NCBI GenBank assembly: GCA_943737045.1
Contig: CALSFV010000309.1
Location: forward strand, 310,001-374,000
Source of the DNA: Parapristionchus giblindavisi
Lineage: Eukaryota > Nematoda > Chromadorea > Rhabditida > Diplogasteridae
DNA: 64,000 nucleotides
Direction: 5' to 3'
The translations under genes and the position numbers were made by a program. Of this stretch, positions 1 through 10,343 are shown in pieces. The notes beneath the pieces were generated by a model. The model was given only the letters and a program-made list of their open reading frames with translations, was not told the origin of the DNA and searched no databases. The first letter of the stretch is position 1, and every line of letters starts with the position of its first letter.

Positions 1-402
1 ACATCATACTCAAACTTGTAGTATTGAATCGAGCAGCCGGCTTAAAAGGCATCACTAATCAATAAGCTATTAGTACTAAGAAAGAGGAATGATATGCCCG
101 AATTTTTATCACAACTGTGCTATTCTTATATACATTACACAGGCGCATAATTCCGATCAAAAACATAAATGAATAATAACAATAAAAAGATTTAATACCT
201 TAGCCGTTCCCAGGGACAATTTCGGTAAGTACTTGAGGGCTTTCACATTGGGCAGCGACGTCGCGACAGTATTATTCGGGCATTCGCGAGTATGGAGTAG
301 AGCGTGTCGTGACATCATAATTCTCTCCTCCTCCTTCTACTGATGTCGCTTATTCGTCTGAATGAAAGACTTGCGTGAATAATCTTCGCGAATATTAAGT
401 TG
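1..402. other. unassigned AT-rich sequence
   Basis: No coding exon can be supported here. A good splice donor-like string (TTCGGTAAGT, near 229) is present on the plus strand, so the edge of a gene whose upstream part lies outside the window is possible, but no reading frame of useful length leads into it. Confidence 0.3.
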
Positions 403-712
403 AGGCACAAAATCAAGAGTAACAGTTAGCACAACTTCGTTGAGGGTTGGTTGGGCGGTGGGAAAGTAGAAGGAAAAGCGCGACCACCCCACCATAACTT
501 GAATTCAATCTGTTACTGAGAAATGCGATGCAAAAGCGAAAAAGGGTGAAACTTTAGGCGCAAAACCAAGACCAAGAATGACACTTACAGCAACTTCGAT
601 GATTCGGATCCCGCCTCGAGGAGGGAAAGCAGAAAGGAACACGCGAGCCTAGCCTTCCACAACCTAAATTCATTCTGTTACTGATAAAAGCGATCGGAAA
701 GCGGAAAGAACG
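403..712. repeat. tandem duplication, about 154-bp unit
   Basis: Two diverged head-to-tail copies begin near 403 and 557. Both open with a GGCRCAAAA string, contain ACAACTTCG or GCAACTTCG, and end with a stretch containing TCTGTTACTGA. Short minus-strand ORFs overlap this and the following purine-rich DNA, but they have no recognisable domain and I treat them as chance. Confidence 0.5.
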
Positions 713-1080
713 GAAAGAGCGGAGAGAACGAGTGTGAGAGAACAGTGAACTGGTAAAGTCGCGCGCTCGCGAGGGAGAGATCGCGCACGCTTGTGCAGTA
801 GCCCCGCCCCCACACAGCGAGCGGAGCACCAGCGTTCTCGAAGATTCGAATGAGTGCTGAGAATACACACGATTTCTTGTACAGTTTTCGTGTAAATGAT
901 AATTGTTTTCACAAAAAATATATATAAAGCATTGAACACACTTTCATCGAGATTTGAGTAATAGCAATTTAATCATCAAACTATCACTTTTGTAAATTAA
1001 ACTTTCGACGCAACTTTATGTAAAGCTCCGTTTACTTTTTCTGGTCCTCTTCAAATGCACACTCTCTCGCCTGCTCTAAC
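713..1080. other. purine-rich then AT-rich intergenic DNA
   Basis: The first part is GA-rich (repeated GAAAGAGCGGAGAG-like words) and the rest is AT-rich. No gene is supported. Confidence 0.3.
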
Positions 1081-1262
1081 CGACCTCGCAAGAAAGTTCG
1101 CATCTTTCGACGCATCTTTTCGTCGCAACTTTCGACGCAACTTTCGATCGAAAGTTGTTAGAGAGTATTAGAGAGTGTGTATTTCGAGAGATTTAGAGAA
1201 AACTTGCGTCGAAAGTTGCGTCGAAAGTTGCGAACTTTCTTCGCAACTTTCTTCGCATCTTT
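1081..1262. repeat. cluster of direct and inverted 12-14-mers
   Basis: The word GTCGCAACTTTCGA and close variants occur repeatedly, first in one orientation (1100-1155) and then as the reverse complement TCGAAAGTTGCGTC (1205-1230), with degenerate TTCTTCGCAACTTTC copies to 1260. The transcript of either strand could fold into a long hairpin. Confidence 0.55.
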
Positions 1263-1283
1263 TTTGACAGATTGGACGGACCC

Positions 1284-2307
1284 CTGATCTTTTGAGTCAA
1301 TGTACAGAATTTATTAAGGAATGCAACCAATATGTATTGGTGATATTAAATAAGTTCATTATTGCGTAGTGATAGCGCAATCTAATTACACCTTTTTGAA
1401 AAAAATTATTTCTTTAGTCACAAGTCCTGTTCTTCTGAAACATTTTGAGAGTGGAGAACCCTAACAAGGCTACACAGTCAAACAATCCGGAATGGCTCCG
1501 ACTCCGATTTCAAGCTGTAGCAGGGTTGCAACGTTGACCCCCAAACTTTATAACTCAGCTTCTATTTATTTTATTTTATTTATCGTACACCACAATGGTG
1601 TTTCAACATGTACAAAGTGTTCGAGTGCAAGAAAATATGTTTTTTTAAAAATAATTTTAGAAGGCCTGTCCTCTGAACAAAAATTATTCTATGCCATGAG
1701 GGCAAATGACGAGCTATGACTACCGTAATCTATGGGATAAACATTACTCGCCACTAGCATCATGTTAGCACCTAGAACGGGTCGTTAGAACATCTAGAAT
1801 TGGATTTGCGGCCGCTCCACCGCACTAGAGGTTCCTCCCCTGTGAACTCTTTCTGATTGTAGCAGAAGGCGTGATCAATTGATCTCTTACCTTCCACCTA
1901 TCCCCATCTCCATGTCTCTCCCTCTCTTTTAATAATTTTTGATTTCACATATTTTCTTGCACTCGATCACTTTGTACATGTTGAAACACCATTGTGGTGT
2001 ACGATAAATAAAATAAAATAAATAGAAGCTGAGTTATAAAGTTTGGGGGTCAAAGTTGCAACCCTGCTACAGCTTGAAATCGGAATCGGAGCCATTCCGG
2101 ATTGTGTGACTGTGCAGCCCTAGTGGGGTTCTACACCTTTCACAATGTTTCAGAAGAAAAGGACTTTTGACTAAAGAAATAAAATTTTTCAAAAATGTGT
2201 AATTCGATATCACTACGCAATAACGAACTAATGTAATATGGCCAACATAACGTGGTTGTATTCCTTGATAAATTCTGTACATTGACTGAAAAGATCAGAT
2301 TGATTGA
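1284..2307. mobile_element. foldback element, family A, partial
   Basis: The left arm (about 1284-1660) reappears reverse-complemented at about 1940-2307. The arms share long near-identical blocks around the ACCACAATGGTG hairpin words and the GACCCCCAAACTT block. Related copies lie at 38413-39482 and 54308-55410, where one outer end is preserved as CAGTATCGGC next to a TA, typical of Tc1/mariner-derived elements. This copy lacks those extreme termini. No transposase remains. Confidence 0.7.
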
Positions 2308-2326
2308 TTTAGATTCACAAGGGAAC

Positions 2327-2737
2327 TGTCTCAACTCAATGTGGCCATATGACATGGAAATAATTTACCTGAATCAGTTTTCGATGCTGATTACGAATCC
2401 GTTATCAAACGTTGCCCAATCGAGCTGAGATTCGAGAAAATCGATCTTGAAATTCGACTATTTGATTCGAAAATTCACAACTTGACTACAATATCTACTA
2501 AATTCCAGCAGGAGGTGTTTGGATAATTGATGGATGAGTTTATGAACGCATTGGTATGGTTTATATAGGAAGTCTAACGAATTTCCGATTAAACTAGCGA
2601 ATTTTAATATCGATTTTCTCGAATCTCACCTCGATTGGGCAAAGTTTGAAAACGGATTCGTAATCAGCATCGAATACTGATTCAGGTAAATTATTCCCAT
2701 GTCATATGGCCACTTTAAGTTGGGATAGTTCCCTTGT
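2327..2737. mobile_element. inverted-repeat MITE, family B
   Basis: The ends are ACAAGGGAAC and its inverse GTTCCCTTGT, and the arms extend about 150 bp each, including the GATGCTGATTACGAATCC block and its inverse. A second member lies at 41412-41844, and the outer ends of 50237-51429 are related. No target duplication could be read with certainty. Confidence 0.65.
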
Positions 2738-3405
2738 CAGCTTGATTTAGAAAATTGGAAAAATTACATAAAATAATTTTTAAAATAATATAAATATTTT
2801 TAAAATTAATATATTATGAAATATCAAACAGCAGAGAATGCTGAAAAGGTATATCTCCATTTTCACAGCTGAGATATATCTTACCATTATTTTTATTTCG
2901 CTATTGACAACCAAATATATCTTATATCTCTATTGACAACCAAAAAATTTGAGCTTATTTTAAATTTTTGTTGTTGTAAAAGCAATAGCACCAGTGGTTC
3001 CAATCGCAAGCGGAACGAACCGGAACGAGCCGGAACGAGCCGGAACAGACTCTCTCACTAGGTGAATTTGCATGAAGCCGAAACGAGAGTCAATGAGAGG
3101 TCGTTTCGCCCCGGTTTCGATAGGCTAATTGGCATTTGCCGAAACTAGACTCATTTCTCGCCCGTTTCGTGGGGCGTTCCGGTTTTCGACTCACCACCTC
3201 TAGAGCACACCATAATTCACGACTTTCGTTATAAAAATGATTAGTTCACATGAATTGTATTTTTAAAAAATTATGAATTATTTTAAACTAAAGGTGTAAT
3301 ATAATATGGAGAAGCTAATGAGCAAATAAAAAATTTGCATTCGCCATGGGAAAACAGTGAGAATTAATTTAATCTGAATTTTTTTCCGAAAATTCTTAAT
3401 TCCAG
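2738..3405. other. AT-rich DNA with a short GGAACGAGCC array
   Basis: At about 3011-3049 a 10-bp unit (CCGGAACGAG) is repeated three to four times. Just after it lie GAAACGAGAGTC-like words and an inverse. Otherwise nothing is recognised. Confidence 0.4.
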
Positions 3406-3606
3406 CCTTCGTTGTACGTTAATCGAAAAACTCTCATCGACAATAGTTTCTTAGAATTAGCCAAGGAGTCGAGTGCACACACTCCCGAATCGATTGGACA
3501 CGAAAGAAACGTTTTAGGAAAATGCGCCAAATCGTGGTGTGGTCACCTCCTGAAGCGAATTTTCAATTGGAAGGAATTTCCAAGTACCAGTGAACTACAC
3601 TCATAG
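3406..3606 (+). CDS. candidate terminal exon, unknown protein
   Basis: A 66-codon open frame follows a good splice acceptor (TTAATTCCAG ending at 3405) in phase 0 and ends at TAG 3604-3606. The composition is that of an ordinary soluble protein (Lys, Glu and Ser rich, with two Trp and two Cys near the end) and unlike the surrounding repeats. No family is recognised and no upstream exon was found, so this could be the last exon of a gene whose 5' part has been disrupted, or a chance frame. Confidence 0.25.
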   Translation, partial: PSLYVNRKTLIDNSFLELAKESSAHTPESIGHERNVLGKCAKSWCGHLLKRIFNWKEFPSTSELHS

Positions 3607-3736
3607 AGCCTGTAATTATCATACATAAAACAGAAAAATCTATTTTTCATCGATACCAAAAAAATATCACAGTTGTTGAATTCTCTCAGATAGTGTTTTT
3701 ATATAAGCTATCTAAGCAAAGTATATTATTATTATT

Positions 3737-4332
3737 GAGGGGGTTTATATAGGGGAATGGGTCATGGGGAATGACGATGCAAGGATAATGAGGGGAGATC
3801 ATTCTGACATGATCTCCCTCCTGTGAGCGGTCTACACGGGGGACCCAACTCCTCCCCTTTAACGGAACGCCGTCAAACAACATGGATCTTCTCATCCCAC
3901 GGCTCTTCTACTTCTGGATGCCTTTCGTGGCCCTCGACTCGATTCTTGGCCCATCCCAGAAGATCTTCGAAGTTGGTCCTCTCCCTGGGATCCAAACGCG
4001 CTGGCAGCTCAATGGTTCAGATGAGAATCGAATCCTAGACATCACCTCATTATCGTCCATTCCTTTAGACTCCAATCCTGGGTCGACGGTCCTTGAAACC
4101 TCCACTTCCTTGAAGACCTTCAATCCGAGGTCGCCGAGTGGAGTCCGATGCTCTTGGTCGCCAGTTGAAGTGTAACAAGGAAGACTAGACGACAAGCTCA
4201 CCCGAGACTAACTTTATCATTATAGGAGGGGGTTTATATAGGGGAATGGGTCATGGGGAATGACGAAGCAAGGATAATGAGGGGAGATCATTCTGACATG
4301 ATCTCCCTCCTGTGAGCGGTCTACACGGGGGA
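3737..4332 (-). mobile_element. remnant of a small LTR retroelement
   Basis: Two 107-bp direct repeats (3737-3843 and 4226-4332) differ by about one base and flank 382 bp. Read on the minus strand, each repeat has a TATATAA box near its end and an internal perfect stem (GGGAGATCAT / ATGATCTCCC). The minus-strand interior has open but frame-shifted coding sequence ending at a TGA at 3875-3873. It is followed by a polypurine tract (AAAGGGGAGGAG, 3862-3849) directly before the 3' repeat, the order expected at the 3' end of an LTR element. No TG..CA ends, primer site or target duplication was found, so most of the element has probably been deleted. Confidence 0.5.
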
Positions 4333-4382
4333 TTCACAAAGTCAAAGTTCAAGTCGTTGAATTTCGCAATTTGCCTTTTTCA

Positions 4383-4571
4383 GGTCGAGCCATCACGGTC
4401 GACAAGGTCACCATCCTCGCAGCTGATGGTCTACTCTGTGTTCTCCTGAACTGGGGAGCCGTTCCGACGACGGGCTTTTTTTGGCGCAATCCAGCACTGC
4501 TGGATGATGGATATTCAAAAAATAAAGAATTTGGGGTTTTAATGTTTGAAAACAGTGTCCAAGCCCGCTAA
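4383..4571 (+). CDS. candidate exon, unknown protein
   Basis: After a splice acceptor (TGCCTTTTTCAG), a frame starting two bases into the exon stays open to TAA 4569-4571. It encodes a mixed hydrophobic and charged peptide of about 62 residues. No domain is recognised. It lies just beyond the LTR remnant, so it may have belonged to the same broken host gene as the exon at 3406, but nothing proves this. Confidence 0.2.
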   Translation, partial: GRAITVDKVTILAADGLLCVLLNWGAVPTTGFFWRNPALLDDGYSKNKEFGVLMFENSVQAR

Positions 4572-4689
4572 GTTGAATGGGCGGGGTTATAATCACGATT
4601 CACTTCTCACGTGGTACTTTTTTGTGTATGAACAACATTTACAGATGAGTAGAATCAGCTATGCAGACGATTCGAGTAAATTCATTCAA

Positions 4690-4940
4690 CATTAATTATT
4701 TTATGCTAATTCAGCTTAATAATCGTTAGAATCATGATGGTGCAGGGAAAGGCGCGAAATTTTGAAAATAGGAAAGATCAGCAATAGGTTTGGAACCCTC
4801 GACGTTGCGCACTTTTACCACTACGCCAAGGGATAGATAAATGGTAATTCGAATTTCTTGAATATCACTTATCTCTTGCATAACCGATATATTACGCATT
4901 TGCATAAATATTTGAGGGCCTCCATCTTTAATCAATATTC
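4690..4940 (-). mobile_element. SINE-like tRNA-derived element, copy 1
   Basis: The minus strand has an A-box-like string (GGCGTAGTGGTAAAAG) followed by a degenerate B box (GGGTTCCAAACC). Related copies lie at 5985-6226, 9380-9500 and 36776-37035. The end distal to the boxes reads CCTCCATCTTTAA on the plus strand in copies 1 and 2. Internal Pol III boxes, dispersion and lack of coding capacity fit a SINE. Confidence 0.55.
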
Positions 4941-5034
4941 AATCGATTTACGCATTATCCTTATTGAACCTAGAAGTCATATACAGGGCTCATTATATCG
5001 TTAATAAATGAGATTAGATGGAGTTATAGACTAC

Positions 5035-5355
5035 TATAATTTGAGAGAGACCAGAGAGAGAAAGCATAAAGGGTCGATACCAATGAGAGAGTGTGACAAA
5101 GTGAGAGATTGAAGAGAGAGAGGTGCAGAAAGTTATAGAGTGTGACAAAGTGAGAGTGTGCAGAGAGGAAGAGGACGAGAGAGAATGGAAAAGTGAGAGA
5201 GTGAGGCCGGTCATCTGTGTGCGCAAGACCCAAGACCCCCTTCTCGGCTCTGTCCCTCTCCTTACCCGTCCCTCTCCATCTGCCTCTCCCTTTTCTTATC
5301 CACCCCATCTAATCCCACCTCATTCTACCCGTATTTCATTTTCTACCTATGTATC
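5035..5355. repeat. duplicated 5' flank of the membrane-protein genes, copy 1
   Basis: This purine-rich then pyrimidine-rich segment (GAGAGAGACCAGAGAG at the start, CTATGTATCCCTCGAC near the end) is repeated in the same orientation at 6820-7135, upstream of the second gene. The duplication unit therefore included the promoter-proximal DNA and not only exons. Confidence 0.65.
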
Positions 5356-5492
5356 CCTCGACATATCCTTTCATCGCTAACATTATTTATATTCCTCACA
5401 TTTGTTCTATCAGACGACTGTCCTTTGTGATAACCAATAATTCTGAATAAATTGTAACAAACCCTTAATATACAGGTTTATCTTCATCAATA

Positions 5493-6529
5493 ATGTCCTC
5501 AAATACAGATTGGGATCTTGTCGAGCTTCCGAGGGTAAGCTTGATCTTTGATCTTTGTTGTTAGACTATTAGACTTTTCTGGTAATTTATCTGTGTTATT
5601 CAACAGCAATCGCCAGAGAATATGTCGGAGACGCAGAGTACCGTATCCGAGAAGAGCGCTACCGCAATCTCGAACACATTGAGTGGGGCGGATATCGTAA
5701 CCCGCTATGAAAACGAGGAGAAGAAGAAGGAACCTCAGAAGGTATAATATTGATCGATATATTATATCTAGAGCTGCATTTACTGCAACTGACTAAAAAA
5801 ACTATTACCTGGTAATGAACAAAAGTCTAGGAAAGTATGTTAAAGATATTTGGTGTTAAAGGTAGTTGGTATTTTGTGGTTAAAGGTGTTAAAGGTAGGT
5901 CCCACGAATATTTTCGCGAACAAACTGTAGCTAAAGACAGAAAGATAGCTAAAGTTATTCTGGATACCATACATAAATTATTTCAAGCTAATAAAGCTTA
6001 TTGATCGCAAGAATCATGAATGAATCATCCTAGATGTACAGACAAAATTTTGAAAATCGGAAAGCTTTGCAATAGTTTTCGAAACCCGCGACGTTACGCT
6101 AACTAATGAGAACTTTTACCACTGCGCTACGGGATTGATCGTTCTAATTTCTTGCATATCACTTGTTAATTGAAGAGCAGATATGTTATGCATTTGCATT
6201 AACATTCGAGAGCCTCCATCTTTAAGGAAGTCCGGGGGCTCCCGGTTGGTAAGAACAAGTTGATAAATCAATGCAACATCTTGGTCGACGAGAATCACAG
6301 TGCTCAAGAGGATAAAAGGTACGGCTGATCGGTACTATTTAAACAAACAGTCGATTTTTGTCTCATCTTCGTAGTTTGGAATAAAATATATGATTATTAA
6401 TTGCATATGAGCAGAATAGTCAAAAAAAGCGTTCAATACGCAAGGATCAGAAACAGGGTTGTGCGGAAAATAGATTTTTGAAAAAAATTCTGAAAATCTT
6501 TTCCAGGAAAAATTTTTCTAAAACGCATT

Positions 6530-6561
<32 letters not shown>

Positions 6562-6745
6562 TTAATAATAATAATAATTTCTTTAAAGAAACCATGCCTT
6601 CACCTCGCTCAAAATCGATGATGAGTCCAGCAGAAAGAAGGAAAGAAAAATGTTCTCTATATTTCTCGGCTTCAGTCTATTCCTCATTTTCGCCACAATC
6701 ATTCTATGCGGAGAAAATCGTCAGCCATCCGGATTAAAAGTATGA
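5493..6745 (+). CDS. small single-pass membrane protein, gene 1 (4 exons)
   Basis: Hand-built model: exons 5493-5534, 5607-5741, 6227-6318 and 6589-6745, giving 141 residues. Phases agree at every junction (0, 0, then AG|A), with donors GGTAAGC, GGTATAAT and GGTACGG and acceptors CAACAG, TTTAAG and TTTAAAG. The protein has an acidic, Ser/Thr-rich N-terminal half, a Lys/Arg-rich stretch before the membrane, one hydrophobic helix of about 20 residues (starting MFSIFLGF) and a 12-residue tail. The N-terminus contains DWDLV. A possible trans-splice acceptor (AATATACAG) ends at 5475, 17 bases before ATG. Intron 1 is 72 bp, of nematode size. The topology suggests a C-terminally anchored protein facing the cytosol. 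No named family is recognised. A tandem paralogue follows at 7258. The weak point is the last acceptor, inside a TAA-rich microsatellite. Confidence 0.5.
5985..6226 (-). mobile_element. SINE-like element, copy 2, abutting exon 3 of gene 1
   Basis: It is homologous to 4690-4940: minus-strand A-box-like GTAGCGCAGTGGTAAAAG and degenerate B box GGGTTTCGAAAAC. Its distal end, CCTCCATCTTTAA, runs to 6225, and the next G completes the AAG that serves as the splice acceptor for exon 3 of gene 1. The homologous exons in gene 2 use TATATTAAG instead. Confidence 0.6.
6533..6579. repeat. TAA microsatellite
   Basis: A run of AATAATAAT units lies just before the last exon of gene 1. A shorter run of the same unit interrupts the exon-2 homologue at 7205-7224, and another precedes exon 4 of gene 2 (10010-10024). 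Confidence 0.8.
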
Positions 6746-6819
6746 GAGCTTCGCGCCTTTTCAGTGGTTATACAGCTGTTGTTTTTATTGATTCAAATCT
6801 TGTTGTTATCTAATTTGAA

Positions 6820-7135
6820 ATATGATTTGAGAAAGACCAGAGAAATAAAGCATAAATTGTCGACCGATGAGTGTAATAAAGTGGTAGAATGAAGAGATAG
6901 AGATGCAGCAAGTGTGACACAGTGAGAGTATGCAGAGAGGAAAAGGACGAGAGAGCATGAAAAAGTGAGAGAGCATCGAGACCTGTATTGGGTATACACA
7001 AAACCACAAGTCAGACTTCTCGGCCTATCCCTCTCCTTACCCAATCACAATCTCCCTCTTCATTTTTATCCACCCCTTCTCTTCCCTCTCATTCTACAAC
7101 GCTCATTTCTCATTCAACCTATCCCTCGACCTGAT
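6820..7135. repeat. duplicated 5' flank, copy 2
   Basis: Direct copy of 5035-5355. Downstream of it the sequence equivalent to 5360-5580, which holds exon 1 of gene 1, is missing and joins directly to the intron-1 end (TTATCTGTGTTA). Gene 2 therefore lost the first exon by a deletion of about 220 bp. Confidence 0.65.
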
Positions 7136-7158
7136 ATTTTATCTGTGTTATTTAACAG

Positions 7159-7227
7159 CAATCGCCAGAGAATATGTCGGAGACGCAGACTACCCTATAC
7201 TAGAATGTAATAATAATAATAATTTAG
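7159..7227 (+). pseudogene. dead copy of gene 1 exon 2 (5' part)
   Basis: From 7159 the sequence matches the start of exon 2 of gene 1 after a preserved TTTAACAG acceptor, but TAG at 7201-7203 closes the frame and a TAA microsatellite follows. The downstream part of the exon remains open and is used in the gene 2 model. Confidence 0.6.
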
Positions 7228-7257
7228 AACGCTACCGTAATCTCGAACGTATCGAGT

Positions 7258-10225
7258 ATGGCGGAAACTGTGACCCTCGATGAAATCCGGGAGATGATGA
7301 AGGAACTTCTTCATGAGGTAAGATATTGATGGATATGTTATATCTAGAGCTGGATTTACTGCGACTGATCTATTGAAGAAAAAAAACTATTACCTGCTAA
7401 TGAACAAAAGTCTAGTAATGTATATTAAGGAAGTCCGGGGGTTCGCGAAAGATTTGAGAAGTGAAATCCAGGAAAAGAATAAGGAACTTCTTCATGAGGT
7501 ACGATATTAATGGATATACTATATCTAGAGCTGGATTTACTGCTACTGATTTAAAAAAAACTAATGAACAAAAGTCTAGTATATTAAGGAAATCCGGGCG
7601 CTCACGGAAGAGTTAAGAAATCAATACAACAGCAAGGTCGGCGAGAATTTCAGCGTTCAAGAGGAGACAATGTACGGTTGATCGTTACTGTTTAAACAAA
7701 AATTGAGATTTTTCTCTTGTTCTTAGTTTGGAACAAAATATATAATTGTTTATCGCTCTTTTTTCAGTAAAATCTCTCTAAAACGCATTTTAATTTGAAT
7801 ATCAACAATTACCGTCGCAAACAACAAAAACGAACAGAAAATGATGAAAAATCATGGCGGCAAATAAAAGACAACATTCACCTGGAAATTCATAAATGAA
7901 CTAAGTGGAGCTTAATATCCTAGGAGTTGAATGTCCACGTTTAGGAACAACAACGCTATATACGCGATTGTTGATCGCGTATATAGACAAAAATGACTAA
8001 ATTAAAGGAAATTTTGCGGAAATGAACTTGTAACTGTACTAACAAGAATTGTATATAATGAGTTATATTGTTTTAGGAAGGGTACAATACACAATACAAC
8101 CGTCTTTCTCATCCATATCGTATTATTCTCCCTTATAGGATTTCTACTACCCATACTACATGTGCTTCTAGAAGTATAGACTGTTGGAATTCACTCCCAT
8201 CAGAATTAGTTCTTTCGTCCCCTAAACCCTTCCGTGCAGGGTTATCAAATCTCCCCTCCACCCTCATCATTAGTGACTCTCGAATTCGCCCCTAAACCCC
8301 ATCCTTTACAAACTGCCACCGAGCCAAAACCGAAATCGCCTTATGCGACGGAAATCCATCTATCCCTCTTCTGTGTACACATCACCCTATATTATATATA
8401 TTTGATGGAATAAAGAATAAATAAATAAATAAATAAATAAGGGTGAGATTTTTTAAGAACTGTTTCGGCCATTAGGTTCTAGACAGTGAACCTCTGCCCA
8501 ATGGTGTTGGTCATCTTCAGTAGAACCATTGAGTTAGATCACAAAAGGGTTTATTATGATAGTTCGATAGCTAAAGCATGCAAAATATCATTTCTAAGGT
8601 TAATAATAGTACAATAACGTGAAAATATTGTATGTTTAATTATGTATTTTGACTGTTTAGAGCATTTATTTTTCCGAAATTCCAGTTTTTTTCTGAAATT
8701 TTTATTTTTCCGTGTGTGTCGGAAAAACACAAGTCTGATCACGGTGAGAACTATATCTAACGTGAGTAAAAAATGCTTATGGACAGTTTGTTTAGGCAAT
8801 CGCAGACTTTGAGATGACACATATTCTATGATAGGTCTTCAAAATGGAAGATGTTTTGATGTTGATCATTTTTGCTGAGGACGTTTGGGCGTCGTTAAAT
8901 TTTCATGTTTCGGGCGTATTTTTCGCCACAATACATAAATTCCGGTCTCTGGGAACGTGAAGGCATGAAGAGGTCGAGTGAATAAGAGGGACATTTAAAA
9001 AAAATTTTTTATACTTTTCCCTATCAATTCGAAACTTGTTCAATTTACGACTTCGATTACAACATGCATTTATATTTCCTCAATATGTGTCGTTTAAATT
9101 TACCTTTGTTTACATTTGCCTTGTTAACGTATGTGTCGGAGTAAACTTTGGAATGTGTTGGGTCTCGAGTGGAAATCCCCAAAGGTTAATTCGTATACGG
9201 TAATAATGGTTGACTACCGTAACCGTCCACATTAATTCCATGTCCTATCAGGGTTTTCCACTCGAAACCAACAAAATTTTCGCCGACACATACCTAACGA
9301 AATGTAACACGTTACTCCGTTACGGTTTATGCGCATAAGTCAAATGTAAACCACGTTTACCAATGTGTGACAATGTTATGCTTACTCGCACAAACTTTTA
9401 CCATTGAGCCAAGCGATTGATGAATGGTCATATTGCATATCTAGTATCAGATATAATTTGTTATGGATTTACATAAGCATTCGCGGCCCTTCAGTGACAA
9501 TGAAATAACAATGAACAATGAAATACTTACAATATATTGATTCCACACAGTCCCAGTCATTTGTTTTGTTGGTCAAGTATTTATTCTTTGTTATTTTCAC
9601 AAGGAAATAATATGGTGAGCATGACTTTTATTCACTCGGCCGCCTCTTCATGCCTTCAAGCTCACAGAGATTTATGTATTATGGCGAGAAAAACGCGTCA
9701 GAAATATCAAAACTTCTTGCGTCCTCAGCAAAAATGACCAATATGAAAACATTTTTTTTTTGAAGACTATCGGATACCTTCTGTCACATCTCGAAGTCCG
9801 GGACTGTCTATATATACTTTCCTTGATAACGAATGCGTTGCTTATACATTTGCTTAGATAGAATATTAGATAGATAGTTCAGAATGCCGTATGTTTAGAG
9901 AAGAAATTCTTATATGTAAAATGTAAAATGAGATATGCTTAAATAGGTGGTAGAGGTGCGCGTCCATTTATTGAATACACTTTGAGTTGTGCTCAACCAG
10001 ATTCAAAAATAATAATAATAATAATATTTTCCTTCCAGAAAACGTGCCCTCGTGTCGCACAAGCAGGACGAGGAGCGAAAAAAAGTCGAGGAAGAAGAGA
10101 AACAACTTAAAGCTAACCTTCCGTACCTCATTCTCGCCCTGATCGTCCTCGCTGTCCTTGGTGTCGTCTTAATCGTCCTCTTTGTCTCTTCATGTATTGA
10201 TGAGCGGTCCACAATAAAGGTATGA
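7258..10225 (+). CDS. coiled-coil, C-terminally anchored membrane protein, gene 2 (4 exons)
   Basis: Hand-built model: exons 7258-7317, 7430-7498, 7589-7671 and 10039-10225, giving 132 residues. Phases are 0, 0, then AT|A. Donors are GGTAAGA, GGTACGA and GTACGG; acceptors are TATTAAG (twice) and CTTCCAG. Residues 1-70 are heptad-like and rich in Glu, Lys and Leu. Two consecutive exons both end in KELLHE, a sign of internal exon duplication. A charged linker then leads to a strong membrane helix (about residues 100-121) and a short CIDERST tail. The paralogue is gene 1. An alternative end splices at 10220 to 10326-10343, replacing the last Val with a Tyr-Asp-rich tail; AATAAA at 10451 would fit either. 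Intron 3 (2.4 kb) holds a LINE fragment, a foldback element and a SINE copy. Function unknown; self-association through the coiled coil on an internal membrane is a guess. Confidence 0.5.
8080..8440 (+). mobile_element. 5'-truncated LINE, 3' end of ORF2 and tail
   Basis: A plus-strand frame (about 8089-8295, stop TAA) matches the extreme C-terminus typical of CR1/Jockey-like ORF2 proteins: an Arg-rich stretch, then Cys-Trp-Asn-Ser-Leu-Pro-Ser-Glu, then a short helix. A 3' UTR ends in a GAATAAATAAATAA-type tail at 8413-8440. Reverse transcriptase and endonuclease domains are absent. A second copy of only the last bases lies on the minus strand at 53806-53890. Confidence 0.65.
8831..9770. mobile_element. 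foldback element, family C
   Basis: The ends are ATAGGTCTTCA and its near inverse TGAAGACTAT. The outer arms (about 8831-8990 and 9614-9770) share CATTTTTGCTGAGGACG and its inverse. The pairing resumes inward at 9115-9180 against 9230-9300 (TATGTGTCGG / CCGACACATA). A SINE-like fragment (9380-9500) is inserted in the right arm. The element lies in intron 3 of gene 2. No ORF of interest. Confidence 0.55.
9380..9500 (-). mobile_element. SINE-like element, copy 3, partial
   Basis: The minus strand has TTGGCTCAATGGTAAAAG, an A-box-like string in the same setting as copies 1 and 2. The B box is not recognisable and the distal end is diverged. Confidence 0.4.
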
Positions 10226-10343
10226 GATATTCTCGTCGTTTCAGTTGTTATACAACTTCTATTGTTATTGATTCACACCTTGTTGTTAAATTCACACTAT
10301 TCTCATTGATCTATTTTTTTTTCAGTACGATAAGAACGATTAG

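Noticed and set aside
554..939. Overlapping minus-strand frames of 104 and 89 codons
   Set aside because: They run through purine-rich and tandem-duplicated DNA, have Ser/Arg-biased composition and no domain, start context or splice context.
8554..8820. 88-codon minus-strand frame
   Set aside because: Lys/Phe-rich translation of AT-rich DNA inside the third intron of gene 2; no family resemblance.
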